From assembly GCA_023376005.1 (NCBI GenBank), contig CM042157.1:88067093-88131092 (forward strand): a stretch of DNA of 64,000 bases. Direction: 5' to 3'. A program made the translations under genes and the position numbers. This document shows positions 1 through 10,069 of the stretch, piece after piece; the first letter of the stretch is position 1; every line of letters starts with the position of its first letter. The stretch comes from Doryteuthis pealeii. Lineage: Eukaryota; Mollusca; Cephalopoda; Myopsida; Loliginidae. The notes beneath the pieces were generated by a model. It was not told the DNA's origin. It saw nothing but the letters and a program-made list of their open reading frames with translations, and searched no databases.

Positions 1-47
1 ACGAAAAACTTGTCCGACCGGAATTGTGTGTACAGTTCAACAAAACT

Positions 48-48
<1 letters not shown>

Positions 49-110
<62 letters not shown>

Positions 111-111
111 C
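49..111. repeat. (AT)n microsatellite
   Basis: Nearly pure alternating AT with one phase slip. It is the first of about forty such tracts in the window, most of which lie at the end of a SINE or Penelope-like repeat. Confidence 0.95.
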
Positions 112-1560
112 TATGAAAAAAAGTTACAAAACGAATAGGAATATTTTACGAGATTTATTTTATAATAGCTCTCTACTAGATTCGACCTTGGGTCATCTTC
201 AGGAAAAAATATGGAAAGATCTCTTTTAAAAAAATTTTGAGAAAAAAAGTACAAATCACAAAAAAAATATATTTTAAGACAAATCTACATTCAAAAATTA
301 CTTTTTCTTGTTAAAACATTGGGATTGTTTTGCTAATGTATGTGTAGGGACCGTGGTTGTTTGGTGTGTGTGTGGTTGAGGAGTTGAAGAAGATCCGAGT
401 TATGAGTCCCCACAATTTATATGTATAAGAGAACGGAAATATAGTTTCCATAGGTATCAAAAGAAAAAGACAAAATTGATAAAGGAAACAAACTTTATAT
501 ACATTAATTTACAATTGATATAGTTGTTCTTTCAGTGGTGTTACATACTGTATGTATCTGTATGTAGTTGTGTGTGACAAGTGTTGTTTATATTTGTGCG
601 ATTAGTTATGTCAACATTGTAGCAGTTTTGTCTGTGTTTGAAACTTGTGATTGAAATTTGTTTTTGTTGAGCGAGAGAGAGAAAATTTGGAAACGAATTT
701 ACGAGACCAACCTGATTTTTCATTTGTGTCTTCGGGCAGCGACTTCTCCCCATTGTGTCGATGTTGGGGGAGAACTTTCGCTCCTACTGTCGAGTTAGAG
801 GGCATTCGCCCCAACTCTGTCGAGTCGGGAAAGAGCGTAAGCTCCCACTATCTGTTGTTTTAAGCTCTATGGGCCTTTTTATAATTTTCTTTTTGTCATT
901 GTCTACGTGATCATTAAGCTAAAATATTCATCAAATATCAGGTGATTTGCAATGATGCAATATCGAATGATTTTGGTACATTCCAATGGCGTAGATATTT
1001 TCCCATGGAATTTAAACCGTTGTTCCTATTGTTTCTAAGATATTTCTAAACTAATATTCATTCGATTCTCTTTTGTTTACCTAATTCTAAACTCATGACA
1101 TACCATTGTAAAACTAGTTATTTAAGAAAACTTAATTGTTTTAATTTGGTCAATTCCATATGCCGTAAAAATATAGGGGCCGATCCCTATAAATGTATAA
1201 CTGCATGTGCAATGTGCATTTATTCATTCATTGGCATTTCAGTCTCGGATGACTATAATGTAGTTTTTGTGCCCCTAAAGTAACAGTGTCTCCTCTGACT
1301 GTAAAGTCCTGTGTTCGAAAAATATTATCGACCACAGATGTCGCATGTGAAGGCTGTCCCTGAAGCTGTTGATGTGCCGGTACTTTGTTGCCACTGAATT
1401 ATCTGGACCTCTTGGCTTCATGGTGTAGCGCCAGGGTGGCTTTAGACATGAAAAGTCCGCTATGGAGAGCCTGTCGCCACCAATGGCGGTCCTGAGCCAA
1501 ATTTTCCCAGCTGGGATTGTTTTGTTAATGTATGTATAAATGTATGTGAAATGTGCATTT
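112..1560. other. No recognised gene; anonymous AT-rich DNA
   Basis: No coding region or named repeat recognised. The words 'gggattgttttg(c/t)taatg' near 320 and 1510 match each other, so parts of this stretch are probably old dispersed repeat. A short block at about 720-835 repeats words such as 'gtcgag' and 'cgcccc/cgctcc' and is more GC-rich than its surroundings. Confidence 0.5.

Positions 1561-1607
<47 letters not shown>
1561..1607. repeat. (AT)n microsatellite
   Basis: Alternating AT. It is followed by a GC-richer unknown block (1616-1745) containing a TATA-like 'ctatataaggg' near 1696, possibly an old LTR or promoter remnant. Confidence 0.9.
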
Positions 1608-1614
<7 letters not shown>

Positions 1615-1786
1615 TGCTCCCCATCCCCCTGGGGTGAGCACTTTGGGGGGGATATCGCTGACGACCGCTAACTAAAGCGTAAACGCATCGCTCTCCTATA
1701 TAAGGGATGGAGCACAATACGGCGGCCTTTACATACATAGGTATGTGTGTATTAAAAACAGTTAAACTCCCCTTCGCATTCTGTAG

Positions 1787-1870
1787 CTGACTATAGCCTA
1801 GTGGTTAAGGTGTCTGATTAGCCACAGTGAAGAGACTTGATAAGTCGAAACACGTGTCTGTGGATTACTA
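1787..1870 (+). mobile_element. HHR-SINE copy 1 (partial)
   Basis: The tRNA A-box-like word 'tagcctagtggttaagg' lies directly before a hammerhead motif, and an (AT)n tract follows, as in the copies near 4.9, 10.1 and 42.6 kb. The B-box half found in those copies is missing, so this copy is internally deleted. A tRNA-type Pol III promoter fused to a ribozyme resembles the Sm-alpha SINE of Schistosoma in design; shared ancestry is not shown. Confidence 0.7.
1822..1863 (+). ncRNA. Hammerhead ribozyme motif, HHR-SINE copy 1 (inactivating core change)
   Basis: Stem I is CCACA (1822-1826) with TGTGG (1859-1863). Stem II is GACTT (1834-1838) with AAGTC (1842-1846). GAA lies at 1847-1849, stem III is ACAC/GTGT (1850-1857) and C17 is 1858. 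The core reads GTGAAGA in place of CTGANGA: C3 is now G, which breaks the essential C3-G8 contact, so this copy is predicted to be dead despite perfect helices. Confidence 0.8.
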
Positions 1871-2397
1871 TATATATATATAATAAAATATATGTGTATG
1901 TGTATTTTTTTTTTGCATGTCTGGACATGCAAAAAATCATACACCCCCCACGCACATACACACGCAAACACAAACGCTCGCACGTCAGCATTGATCAAAT
2001 GTCACACATTCATAGAACAATATATTATTTGTGTGACCAGTTACCCCGCGTACACAACCTTTATACTGTCCATAAACACTCTCATACATTCAAATTACCA
2101 TCACATACATACACACATCATTTTATCCAATCATACACATCCCATGTCTATTAAATTTTCTGAATTTTTTTGAAATTTTTCGATTTTCCTTGCATTTGAA
2201 ACATCTTTGCATCGCATGAAACCAATATGGTGGTGAATGTTCCTTTGTCACCTAATAAATAGATATGTAAAACCTTTATATATTTATTTTATTATATTAT
2301 ATAACAGCTCTATTTTATATTGAGCACTTACAATATACTGGCGTTTGGCACACCGTTCCAGTAAAGCTGAAACAGTGACAATCCCCCACACACACAC

Positions 2398-2401
2398 TAT
2401 A

Positions 2402-2441
<40 letters not shown>
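2398..2441. repeat. (AT)n microsatellite
   Basis: Alternating AT, flanked by short CA and TG runs. Confidence 0.9.
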
Positions 2442-2444
<3 letters not shown>

Positions 2445-2469
2445 TGTGTGTGTGTGTGTATAAATGAAA

Positions 2470-2770
2470 ATGGAAGTGAATCCGACGGTATGTTGAAAAA
2501 ATAAATAAGGAAAGTATAGAATGGATAAAAAGGATGATGAAAATAGAAAAATGAATAATAATAATAGAAAAATGTAGAAATTTTCTTTGTGTGCGGAACA
2601 TTTCTACATTTTTTCTATTATTATTATTTCATTTCATTGTAGGATTAAATAATAATAGATTGAATAATGTACACATGGATAAACTCCTGACCGGAAAACT
2701 GTAAGTAAAATTGATTTAAATATCCATTTTATCCTTCTATACTTTCTTTCCTCTATTTATTTTTTTCAAT
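2470..2770. repeat. Imperfect inverted repeat
   Basis: An inner hairpin pairs about 2545-2580 with 2603-2636 (words 'ataataataatagaaaaa' and 'tttttctattattatta'). An outer pair joins about 2489-2535 to 2722-2770 ('gtatagaatggataaaa' and 'ttttatccttctatac'). The left flank carries 'gaatccgacggtatg', shared with the palindromes at 37.5, 52.9 and 63.3 kb, so this is a diverged member of that family. Confidence 0.65.
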
Positions 2771-2869
2771 AACCCACACACACACACACACAACACACCA
2801 ACACTATATTATATATATATTTAATATTATATATATATATATATATAATAATATATATATATATATAAC

Positions 2870-3548
2870 ATAGACGGCTAACTAATAGTTAGCAAAGCAC
2901 CGTGACTTATGTCTACGCTATGTTTCCGTATTAGTGTTTGTTGGCTAAACAATTTCAGTGTTTAAATAGCACATCGTCTCTCTCTCTCTCATCTTCTCTT
3001 TTCCTCTCTCTCTCTTCTCTACTCTCTCTCTCTCTCCTCTTGGTGTGTGTGTGTGTGTAGGTGTATGTTTATACAGGGGACTTATTGTCATCTCTTTATT
3101 CATAAGATGACGTTCATACTGTAATATGTTTATTTCCGGAAAAGTAATTAAGACCCTTTCTTAACGAATTAAGATTTCATCTCATTTAATGGCAATATTT
3201 TTAAAATTATATTTATGGTTGTTTTTACTGATAAGCACATTTTATTCAATCTATCCACACTTAATATAATCTCAAGGGGAACGTCAACTTGTATAATGCG
3301 TGGCAAGCTAGATTCACAGACCATTGTTAGTGTGCTTCGATCTCATTGGGTGCCCAGTATGCTTTTGGTAAATCCAAGTTACAAAATCATTCCTATAATT
3401 TTCCCTCATTATTATTCCATATATTTTCCTCTCATGGTTGGAAAAATATACCTTTTAATTTAAACATTTTAATGGAATATTTAATTGAATCCAAATGTTC
3501 AGCTTTAAAGTTTTAAAAAATGCATCTTATGTTTATTAGTCTATTTAC
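2870..3548. other. No recognised gene
   Basis: CT/GT-rich microsatellite at about 2985-3060, then AT-rich DNA in which I recognise nothing. Confidence 0.5.
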
Positions 3549-3568
3549 TGCTAAATGAAAATAAAATG

Positions 3569-4090
3569 AAATTGGATTATGTACAAACGGAAATAGGAAT
3601 TTCCGGTTAGATTAAACAAAGCAAAGAAAAGACGACAAAAATGACAAAGGGGTTATAGATGCCGGAAATAGATTTGATCGTTGATAAATACGAACAAAGG
3701 AGGCGTTTTGAGATATACAAAAGGCAAGACGGTTCGACCTGAGGTGGACAGTCGGTAGTGAACAGCCCCAGAGAGACAGCGAACGGGAACGGAGTGACCG
3801 ACGCGGTCACGCACGCCGCGGCCAAGGGCGGTGAGACGTACCAGCCCCTCTACCTCACATCCCAGCAGCAGTAGAAGTCATTGTCAACATCGGTCATTAA
3901 TTGTCAAGCTCACTGCCCACCGTACAGCTGAGAAGAAATAAAGTCAAAATTCCTACTAGATACAGATGTCTTAGGACTTCGTTAAGCGCCCCCTACATAT
4001 ATCGTCTAAGGGTTAGAGACGATTACCCGAAGTATACCAGCAACGTATACGATTCAGAGTAGCGAAGAAGGTGCTACGCTAGATATTTCA
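3569..4090 (+). mobile_element. Solo LTR-like element, family LTR-E copy 1
   Basis: Shares order and sequence with the copies at about 20.6 and 29.2 kb: 'gtacaaacggaaat' near 3581, a TATA-like 'gatatacaaaagg' near 3711, a GC-rich block, a polyadenylation signal in 'gaagaaataaagtc' near 3933, and a 3' part containing 'catatatcgtcta'. TATA followed by AATAAA within about 500 bp fits a solo LTR. An identical 18-bp word flanks it (3549-3566 and 4091-4108), which is longer than the 4-6 bp expected of LTR integration, so the limits or the mechanism remain uncertain. Confidence 0.6.
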
Positions 4091-4224
4091 TGCTAAATGA
4101 AAATAAAACTAAAAGGTGAACATCCTCTAAGTGTGCTAATTCCAATAATCTTGCCAAGAGTAGTAGTTAGAAAGTAAATAACATATCAAGGTATTGGCTG
4201 AGATTCTTAGTGTCCTGAGTATTA

Positions 4225-4395
4225 GCTAAACAGCATCATGATGTTCCAGTTCTGGAGCTCTTGGGGTGTAGATCCCCATATTGCATTACTCTGTGGTCAC
4301 AATAACGGTTTTCCCCTAGGGAAATATTATTTAGATCTATATATATTTGTGTCTGAATGTATGTGTATGTTGTGTGTGTGTGTGTGTGTGTGAGT

Positions 4396-4442
<47 letters not shown>

Positions 4443-4475
4443 TGTAGTACCTGTTAGGGTCATATCTATGGTTTA
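4225..4475 (+). mobile_element. Retroposon L fragment with (TG)n(GA)n insertion
   Basis: 'gttccagttctggag' and 'gtagtacctgttaggg' match the 3' half of retroposon L. A (TG)n then (GA)n microsatellite (about 4370-4438) splits the copy. Confidence 0.6.
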
Positions 4476-4807
4476 AATAGATCTAATAGGTATTTTAGAA
4501 TGAGCTTAAAAATGAAATTTTCAGTGTTGATATATTTAATGAATAAAATATATAATACACCAGTTATTTTATTTAAAACATTTTTCCATTTTTTCCAGCT
4601 CAGTTAACTTTGAACCACGTATCTTTTGAGGCCTAACACAGATTCTCAAAGATACGTGGTTCATAAATACTCTAATTGGTGATTTAAATAACTTTCACTA
4701 CTAAGTATATAAGCAATGGTCGTTTCCCCGGTAATACTTGATCTCTCTGTTAGCGTAAAATATATAAACAAACCTATGTATTTAATAGTTTAAAAACATC
4801 AGTCCCG

Positions 4808-4944
4808 CTACAGCGCTGTCAGTGGCCGAGGGGATAAGATATCAAGCTGGCAAACAGTCAGTCTGAGTTCGCCTAGCCAAGGATAGTTGTTTTGTCTAGA
4901 CACACTGAAGAGGCGTGAAACGCCGAAATACGTGTCTGTGGATG

Positions 4945-4947
<3 letters not shown>
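4808..4947 (+). mobile_element. HHR-SINE copy 2
   Basis: Opens with a tRNA Ser/Leu-like A-box region 'gtggccgaggggataag', then a T-arm-like 'ctgagttcgcc', a short linker and a hammerhead ribozyme, and runs into an (AT)n tract. Order: tRNA-like promoter, linker, ribozyme, AT. It is the best-preserved tRNA-like head of the family in this window. Confidence 0.75.
4901..4940 (+). ncRNA. Hammerhead ribozyme, HHR-SINE copy 2
   Basis: Stem I CACA (4901-4904) with TGTG (4937-4940); core CTGAAGA 4905-4911; stem II GGCG (4912-4915) with CGCC (4921-4924) and loop TGAAA; GAA 4925-4927; stem III ATAC/GTGT (4928-4935, one U-G pair, no loop); C17 4936. Every core position matches, and stem II differs from sister copies while still pairing. 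That is compensatory variation and argues for selection on RNA structure. Confidence 0.85.
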
Positions 4948-4990
<43 letters not shown>

Positions 4991-4999
4991 AATAAAGAA

Positions 5000-5200
5000 A
5001 TAAAAAAAGACTTAGAGATTCAGCATTATAGTCTATTTCACGATTATAGTCTATAATGTTAAGTTTTTGGTATTTCTTGACTCATATATTTACTCTGTGA
5101 CTCTAACATTAAGAGCACACATTGAGCTCTCAAACTGCGACTTGGTTTTGTTTAAATAAAACTCTTGTGTCGTAAGGAAGATTTCTTCTCTCGATTTTTG

Positions 5201-5202
<2 letters not shown>
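5000..5202 (+). mobile_element. PLE-A terminal region (partial)
   Basis: Matches the terminal block also seen near 8.8, 34.3, 36.5 and 44.4 kb: 'ttaagagcacacattgagct', then 'tgtgtcgtaaggaagatttc', then an (AT)n tract. The hammerhead portion is lost here except for 'gcattatagtctatttc'. Confidence 0.7.
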
Positions 5203-5241
<39 letters not shown>

Positions 5242-5344
5242 ATATATATATATTATATATATATATATAATATATTATATATATATATATATTATATAAT
5301 AATATATATAATATATATATAATAATATATATTATATAATATAT

Positions 5345-5390
<46 letters not shown>

Positions 5391-5400
5391 AATTATTATA
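5203..5400. repeat. Complex (AT)n tract
   Basis: About 200 bp of AT and TA alternation broken by 'aat' and 'tta' phase slips; the longest AT-only block in the window. Confidence 0.95.
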
Positions 5401-5403
5401 TGA

Positions 5404-5530
5404 GAGCTCGTGATTAAGGGTATCGTCGCTGAAAAATGGATCTCGGTGATCCGAGTTCACATCCTGGAGACACAGTGCTAATCTCCCTGGGAAAGGTATC
5501 ATATCCTATTCTCCCTCCGGCGATGAGATA
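5404..5530 (+). mobile_element. SINE-A fragment (5' part)
   Basis: B-box-like 'gagttcacatcctgg' followed by 'tgggaaaggtat' and 'attctccctcc', as in the SINE-A head and centre. Diverged and 3' truncated. Confidence 0.65.
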
Positions 5531-6120
5531 ATTGTAAACCCAATATTAATTTTGTTAATTCTAGAATTTCTGTATTGAAACTCGATGCGTTTGTGTTTGT
5601 CGTGAGAAATTCAATAACTGAACTTCGTAAGCAATTATTCCAGCAAAACTTTTCAAAGTTTTCCGTGTGAATAATGTAATTCCTAACCTCTCTAGATTGT
5701 GTATTTTTTCGACTCTTTTTAAAATGCCCGAAGACGTTTTTAGCCGGTACTTACTACATAGATATGATTGTACGTATTCTAAATAAAAAGGTTGTCCTGC
5801 GAATGAAGCGATTTCGTTACAACCTGAGATAAAAACTATCATTCACTGTGTAAAACTTCTTTTTGAATACATCTGTTTGAAAAACTTTTTTTTCTCATAT
5901 TGTTGACACTTAGGGAATGGTGAGCGTGTGAGAATTTCCAAGTTTTCTCATTGTAAAAGTTAAGTGCCTACTTCAACGCGGTGGGGAGGGGCGTAAAACA
6001 CCTGAACTGATTGCAATTCTGTTTATTTTCCAACTCATTTTACTTACCTTTCCAAGAACAATGAAGAAGAACATTGATATTTGTTCAATAACGCTTTTCT
6101 CTCGGGAAATTATGATTTAG
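5531..6120. other. No recognised gene
   Basis: A 93-codon open frame on the minus strand (5561-5842) has no motif I recognise and no supporting context. Confidence 0.45.
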
Positions 6121-6149
6121 ATCTATATAAATATATGTGTGTGAATGTG

Positions 6150-6201
6150 TGTGGTGTGTTTGTGTGTGTGTGTGTGTTGTGTGGTGTGTGTGAGTGAGTG
6201 G

Positions 6202-6239
<38 letters not shown>

Positions 6240-6250
6240 TGAGAGAGAAT
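6150..6250. repeat. (TG)n(GA)n microsatellite
   Basis: TG-rich then GA-rich simple repeat, with the same order of motifs as at 4370-4438. Confidence 0.9.
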
Positions 6251-6339
6251 ATGTTACTGCGTAAATTTTATACTGAATTACAAAAAATATCTATAATATG
6301 CATTGATAAAAGATTATGACCAGTGATATGTTTTATGAG

Positions 6340-6535
6340 TGCCAGCTCCTCTCTCAATACAATACTTACCTAACCCACCCGGGGGTCCAGTGTGCTTCGG
6401 CCACTGGATCGTTAAGTAAATTGATAGCGTCGATCCCAGGAGGCGCCCCTTGAGGGGGAATGCCGATGGGATTTTGGCATAAAATAACCAAAACATGCCG
6501 TAAAAAACAACCAACCAACAAACCAATCAGCCAAC
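6340..6535 (+). mobile_element. Retroposon N fragment with ACCA-type tail
   Basis: 'gtgcttcggccactgga' is the reverse complement of a word in the longer copy at 47.9-48.2 kb. The end 'catgccgtaaaaaacaacca' is the same 3' tail type as retroposons L and M, which suggests that these families share the LINE that mobilises them. Confidence 0.6.
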
Positions 6536-6654
6536 TAAATGATTTTTAAAAAGTATAACGAAAAGTAGGAAGAAGAAAGTTAGTAGTTTAAGAAGAAGTT
6601 CGTAGATTAATTTGAATCTTTTTCCATTTAAATAGAACGAATAGTATTATCTGC

Positions 6655-7085
6655 CTTATTCGACTATTGTCCCCATCTTTATTGTTATTTGTACAACGTT
6701 TCGGCCGAATGCCCTCCAGCCATTTCAGGTATTTCTTGTCGGACTCGAGAACTTCTTTTCGGACTCGGGAACCTTCTTGTCGTAATCGGGAGCACATCAC
6801 GTGAATCGAACCTAACGCTTTATTCAGTGATGGCTCCCGATTACGACAAGAAGGTTCCCGAGTCCGAAAGAAGGTTCCCGAGTCCGAGAAGGTTCCTGAG
6901 TCCGACAAGAATATACCTGGAGATGTTTGAGATGAGGCTTTGATAATTAGTATTATCTGCGTTATTCGGACTATTGTCCCCATCTTTATTGTTATTTGTA
7001 CAACGTTTCGGCCGATATGCCCTCTGGCCTGGAGATGGGGACAATAGTCCGAATAACGCAGATATAACTAATCATCAAGCTCATC
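6655..7085. mobile_element. PLE-D-like element as an inverted pair with a 20-bp minisatellite
   Basis: Left copy 6655-6830 and inverted right parts 6833-7080. Both hold 'gtacaacgtttcggccga' and a minisatellite built on 'ggttcccgagtccga'. Related copies lie at 23.6 and 55.4 kb. The reverse strand of the sister copies reads CTGAAGA, a GC-rich hairpin, then GAAACG, the layout of a worn hammerhead. Confidence 0.65.
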
Positions 7086-7695
7086 TCACATTCAGAGAAA
7101 TAGTAAAACCGATAATTTTAATACGAAATCAGACCACTGATTTAATGAGATTTGTTTGTTAAGGTTTTATCGTTTTTTGATTTCTGAAAACAAAGAAAGA
7201 AGAGAGAAAATGCAGATTTTACATTTTATAATTCATTTCATTCTTAAAGTAATTTATTTTTGCTTCTTTTAATTTACCAACTCTTCATTTATTTTCATTA
7301 TTAATATAAAAAAAACTGTATTTCCGTTGTAATTCAGTCGTTCAGCGCATTTTAAAAATGAAAGAATAAGTTTCGTTAATTGAAAGGAAGAAATAAACGT
7401 AACGATTCTTTCTCAACAGAAAATCACCTGCGTGACTTTGTGAAAGACTCAACAAATTGCAATTTTCATATTATCTTCCTTATGATAAAGAAAAATTCAA
7501 TTTCGATTTAATTAGCAACGATTTTATGATAAAATGGAACATGATGAATGCTGAGGACATTTAAATAACTAAGTTGATTTGATTTGATGGTTGGGAAATC
7601 TAACTATTCACCAAACGTTTTCTCTAAATACATTTCCTAAATCCCATCATTTTAAAAACATCAATCATTGTTTAGACAATAAGTTTTTCTCTTAT
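7086..7695. other. No recognised gene
   Basis: AT-rich DNA; nothing recognised. Confidence 0.45.
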
Positions 7696-7701
7696 TTTGT
7701 A

Positions 7702-7750
7702 TTGTCCTGATGAAGGTTTCATATAAACTGAAACATTTGAACATCGACAA
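7702..7750 (+). ncRNA. Hammerhead ribozyme motif, stem III decayed
   Basis: Stem I TTGTC (7702-7706) with GACAA (7746-7750), perfect; core CTGATGA 7707-7713; stem II GGTTT with AAACT; GAAA; C17 7745. Stem III reads ACA/CAT where sister copies at 32.4 and 59.4 kb have ACG/CGT. Both changes are CpG-to-TpG/CpA type, as expected of cytosine deamination, so this looks like a once-functional copy losing stem III. Confidence 0.65.
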
Positions 7751-7984
7751 ATGACACGTGTCAAGATCTGAGCCCAATCATTTATACTGACATTTTTAAA
7801 ATTTTTAATTGACTTTAATCTAATATTAGATTTTTTTAAATGTCTAATCATACAGCTTCGATATTGATAGAAAAGATCTTTACAATCGTGTTCTACACTA
7901 TGGTAAAGGTGCATAAAATAGAACCAAGGACAAAGAAAGTTATAAAACAAAAACTGTTTATTGCAATACTGTGACAAAGCTGGG

Positions 7985-8037
7985 TACCACGTTTTCTAGT
8001 GGTTTCCACCACTAGTAACCGTGGTACCCAACTTTGT
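7985..8037. repeat. Small hairpin (GGGTACCACG...CGTGGTACCC)
   Basis: 'gggtaccacg' and 'ctagtggt' pair with 'accactag' and 'cgtggtaccc' around a four-base loop; about 22 bp of stem with a small asymmetry. Possibly a MITE end or terminator-like hairpin of unknown origin. Confidence 0.6.
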
Positions 8038-8039
8038 GA

Positions 8040-8713
8040 CTGACAGCAAAGTGCCAACCTCGACAACTTTTACTGTGGGTGCCAGTGTTGGTCAAGCTTA
8101 AGATTTTGGAACTTTTGAAGTCAGTTATTTGATCACCCCCTGGGCGACAAGTAACGACCTAAATTTCAAGGCTTGTGAAACCGCACCACCTCCTCTGGAG
8201 GTGGGCTACGATTTGTCAAAGAGTAGATCTTTCCCCGGTCGAAAATATCCCTTCACGTCTTACTGATTTTGAGACAATTAGTTTAAAATTACAGTTATTC
8301 AAGTGAAGCTACTGTTGCAAATGTGGTGTTAGTGTTGTAATATTTTAGCTTAATATTTGAGAATTACTGCCGGTGATTGGCAAGTCTAGTTTAAAATTCT
8401 GACTTTGTACAACCCACCTAATATTTAGAAAGACTTGGCTTTTGTGTAAGCTACAACCTTTGGTAAAACATTTTCCTTTTATGGGGCACATTTCAGGGTC
8501 TCGGCAGTTGTAATTTTTCTGTGTATTATTTTCGTTATTTTTATCATTTGTGTGGTTGTTAATTATTTTGTAACTTTGTTGTTTTTTTAATTATCCATTC
8601 TATATTATCCATACAGAAGAAACGAACCTTTAAGTTGTTCTTGTGAAAAATTTCATGTAAAGTATGATTAAACATGGAAAGAATTGTGATGTGGATGGAT
8701 TGGGCTTTAGGCG

Positions 8714-8715
<2 letters not shown>
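8040..8715. other. No recognised gene
   Basis: Slightly more GC-rich to 8260, then AT-rich. Nothing recognised. Confidence 0.45.

Positions 8716-8717
<2 letters not shown>

Positions 8718-8771
<54 letters not shown>
8718..8771. repeat. (AT)n microsatellite
   Basis: Pure alternating AT at the end of a PLE-A terminal block. Confidence 0.95.
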
Positions 8772-8772
<1 letters not shown>

Positions 8773-8775
<3 letters not shown>

Positions 8776-9201
8776 CAAAAGTCCAGAGAAGAAATCTATC
8801 TTACGGCAAAAGAGTTTTAGTTAAAAAAAACTGTCGCAGTTTGAGAGCTCAATGTGTGCTCTTAATGTTAGAGTCACAGAGCAAATATATAAGTAAAGAA
8901 ATAACAAAAGATTTAGAGATTTAGCATTATAGTCTATTTCAGGGAGCTTAGACAAAGTGTCTATCTCTTGACTCCTCAGATGCGAATGATGAATTCTTTA
9001 TTACTTTAAAGGCATTTGAAAACAGATTTTTATTTTTTTATTTTTTTTATCTTATAAATTTTATAGTCTTGTGATATGAATTCCAAACAAAAACCTTGAT
9101 GTTGCAAAAAAAAAAAAATGTATGTTGTAGTTTCAAATCTACAATGATGTCTAAACTCCCTGAAATATAATACTAAATCTCTAAGTCTTTTTCTTTACTT
9201 A

Positions 9202-9205
<4 letters not shown>
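8773..9205. mobile_element. PLE-A remnant, inverted terminal pair
   Basis: The left half (minus) carries 'gagctcaatgtgtgctctta', then the ribozyme at 8924-8983. The right half returns in plus sense from about 9130 with 'aatctctaagtctttttc' and ends in (AT)n. This is a Penelope-type inverted terminal arrangement with the coding interior missing; the interior is an A/T-rich spacer. Confidence 0.65.
8924..8983 (-). ncRNA. Hammerhead-like motif, PLE-A family
   Basis: Reading the minus strand: stem I GCAT with ATGC, core CTGAGGA (plus 8973-8979), a long stem II whose apical TAGAC/GTCTA pairing survives, GAAA, stem III ATAG/CTAT, and A at position 17. The base of stem II has decayed here, and the family shows an internal loop next to the core, so activity is doubtful. 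Confidence 0.5.
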
Positions 9206-9244
<39 letters not shown>

Positions 9245-9245
<1 letters not shown>

Positions 9246-9362
9246 ATAAACCTAAATGAGTCAGATATACCTTCTAAACGTTTTGCTTAGTGCTCTTCAG
9301 GGCTAAGATCTGCACTAAGCGAAACTTTTAGTAGGTATATCTGACTCATTAGGTTTATCTTT
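9245..9362. repeat. Inverted repeat, about 52-bp arms
   Basis: Left arm 9245-9298 and right arm 9311-9362 share 'aaagataaacctaa', 'gagtcagatatacc' and 'gcttagtgc' in inverse order. Each arm contains an AAACG/CGTTT-like word after a short GC stem, possibly worn ribozyme halves. Interpreted as an inverted PLE terminal pair. Confidence 0.75.
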
Positions 9363-9524
9363 ATTATTTGCTCTACTTAGGTATTGAGCACTCTTTACTT
9401 ATTAGCTTTAGTATATCCTGGCGGTTTTTGTATGAATATATATTTTTCATAATATATATATATACATATAGATTGTTTTTTCTTTTGGCCAAGTATTATA
9501 GTATCAACTGATTATTTTCGGTTG

Positions 9525-9653
9525 GTACAACTATCTTGGTCTTTTCTTTTTTTCAAATGTTTTTTCTACCCAGGTGATGTTTGGTAGTATATTTTTACAA
9601 TAAAACTGTTTGCCGGGTTTTTTCTCACCGTAAGGGTTTACCAACAAGTGTGG

Positions 9654-9696
<43 letters not shown>

Positions 9697-9825
9697 AAAC
9701 TTGTTGGTAAACCCTTACGGTGAGAAAAAAACCCGGCAAATAGTTCGATTGTAAAAATATACTACCGAAAATCACCTGGGGAGAAAAAAATTTTGAAAAA
9801 AGAAAAGACCAAGATAGTTCCCGGC
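9525..9825. repeat. Inverted repeat, about 130-bp arms around an (AT)n centre
   Basis: Left arm 9525-9655 and right arm 9695-9825 share 'ttggtaaacccttacggtga', 'aaacccggcaaa', 'aatatactacc' and 'gaaaagaccaagata'. The centre (9657-9694) is (AT)n, itself self-complementary, so the whole segment can extrude as one hairpin. Confidence 0.85.
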
Positions 9826-9899
9826 CAGGGGTAGTTGTTAAAGTATAACCACACTGATGAGAGGTGATACCTCGAAACACGTGCCTGTGGATTACTTAT
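9826..9899 (+). mobile_element. HHR-SINE copy 3 (5' truncated, first unit of a tandem dimer)
   Basis: Begins inside the T-arm-like part at 'cccggccaggggtag', abutting the right arm of the hairpin, continues through the ribozyme and into a 170-bp spacer (9900-10069) that leads to copy 4. The same unit-spacer-unit order recurs at 42.3-42.7 kb. Confidence 0.75.
9849..9890 (+). ncRNA. Hammerhead ribozyme, HHR-SINE copy 3
   Basis: Stem I CCACA (9849-9853) with TGTGG (9886-9890); core CTGATGA 9854-9860; stem II GAGGT (9861-9865) with ACCTC (9869-9873), five perfect pairs closed by loop GAT; GAA 9874-9876; stem III ACAC/GTGC (9877-9884); C17 9885. The 16.1 base is C instead of T, which weakens the A15.1-U16.1 pair and probably lowers activity. 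Confidence 0.85.
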
Positions 9900-10069
9900 T
9901 TATTATATATATACTCCCACTTTGGTCGAGTACTTTAAATAGGGATTTAATTGCAAGTTCACCATTCTGGCGTGTAGCTAAACCTCGCTTTGTTTACAAA
10001 TGTTTGAGACGTCTAGTGAATTCATTTCCGCTTAGAAAAATAGAGCAATTAAATATTCTCATGTATTTG

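Noticed and set aside
168..215. Minus-strand CTGAAGA with GACC/GGTC stem and GAA, hammerhead-like
   Set aside because: The base at position 17 would be G, which does not cleave, position 15.1 is T, and no stem I is found.
2284..2601. 105-codon minus-strand frame
   Set aside because: Its centre is (AT)n and (CA)n translated as IYIYIY and HTHTHT; simple-repeat artefact.
5561..5842. 93-codon minus-strand frame
   Set aside because: No recognised domain and no second copy to show conservation.
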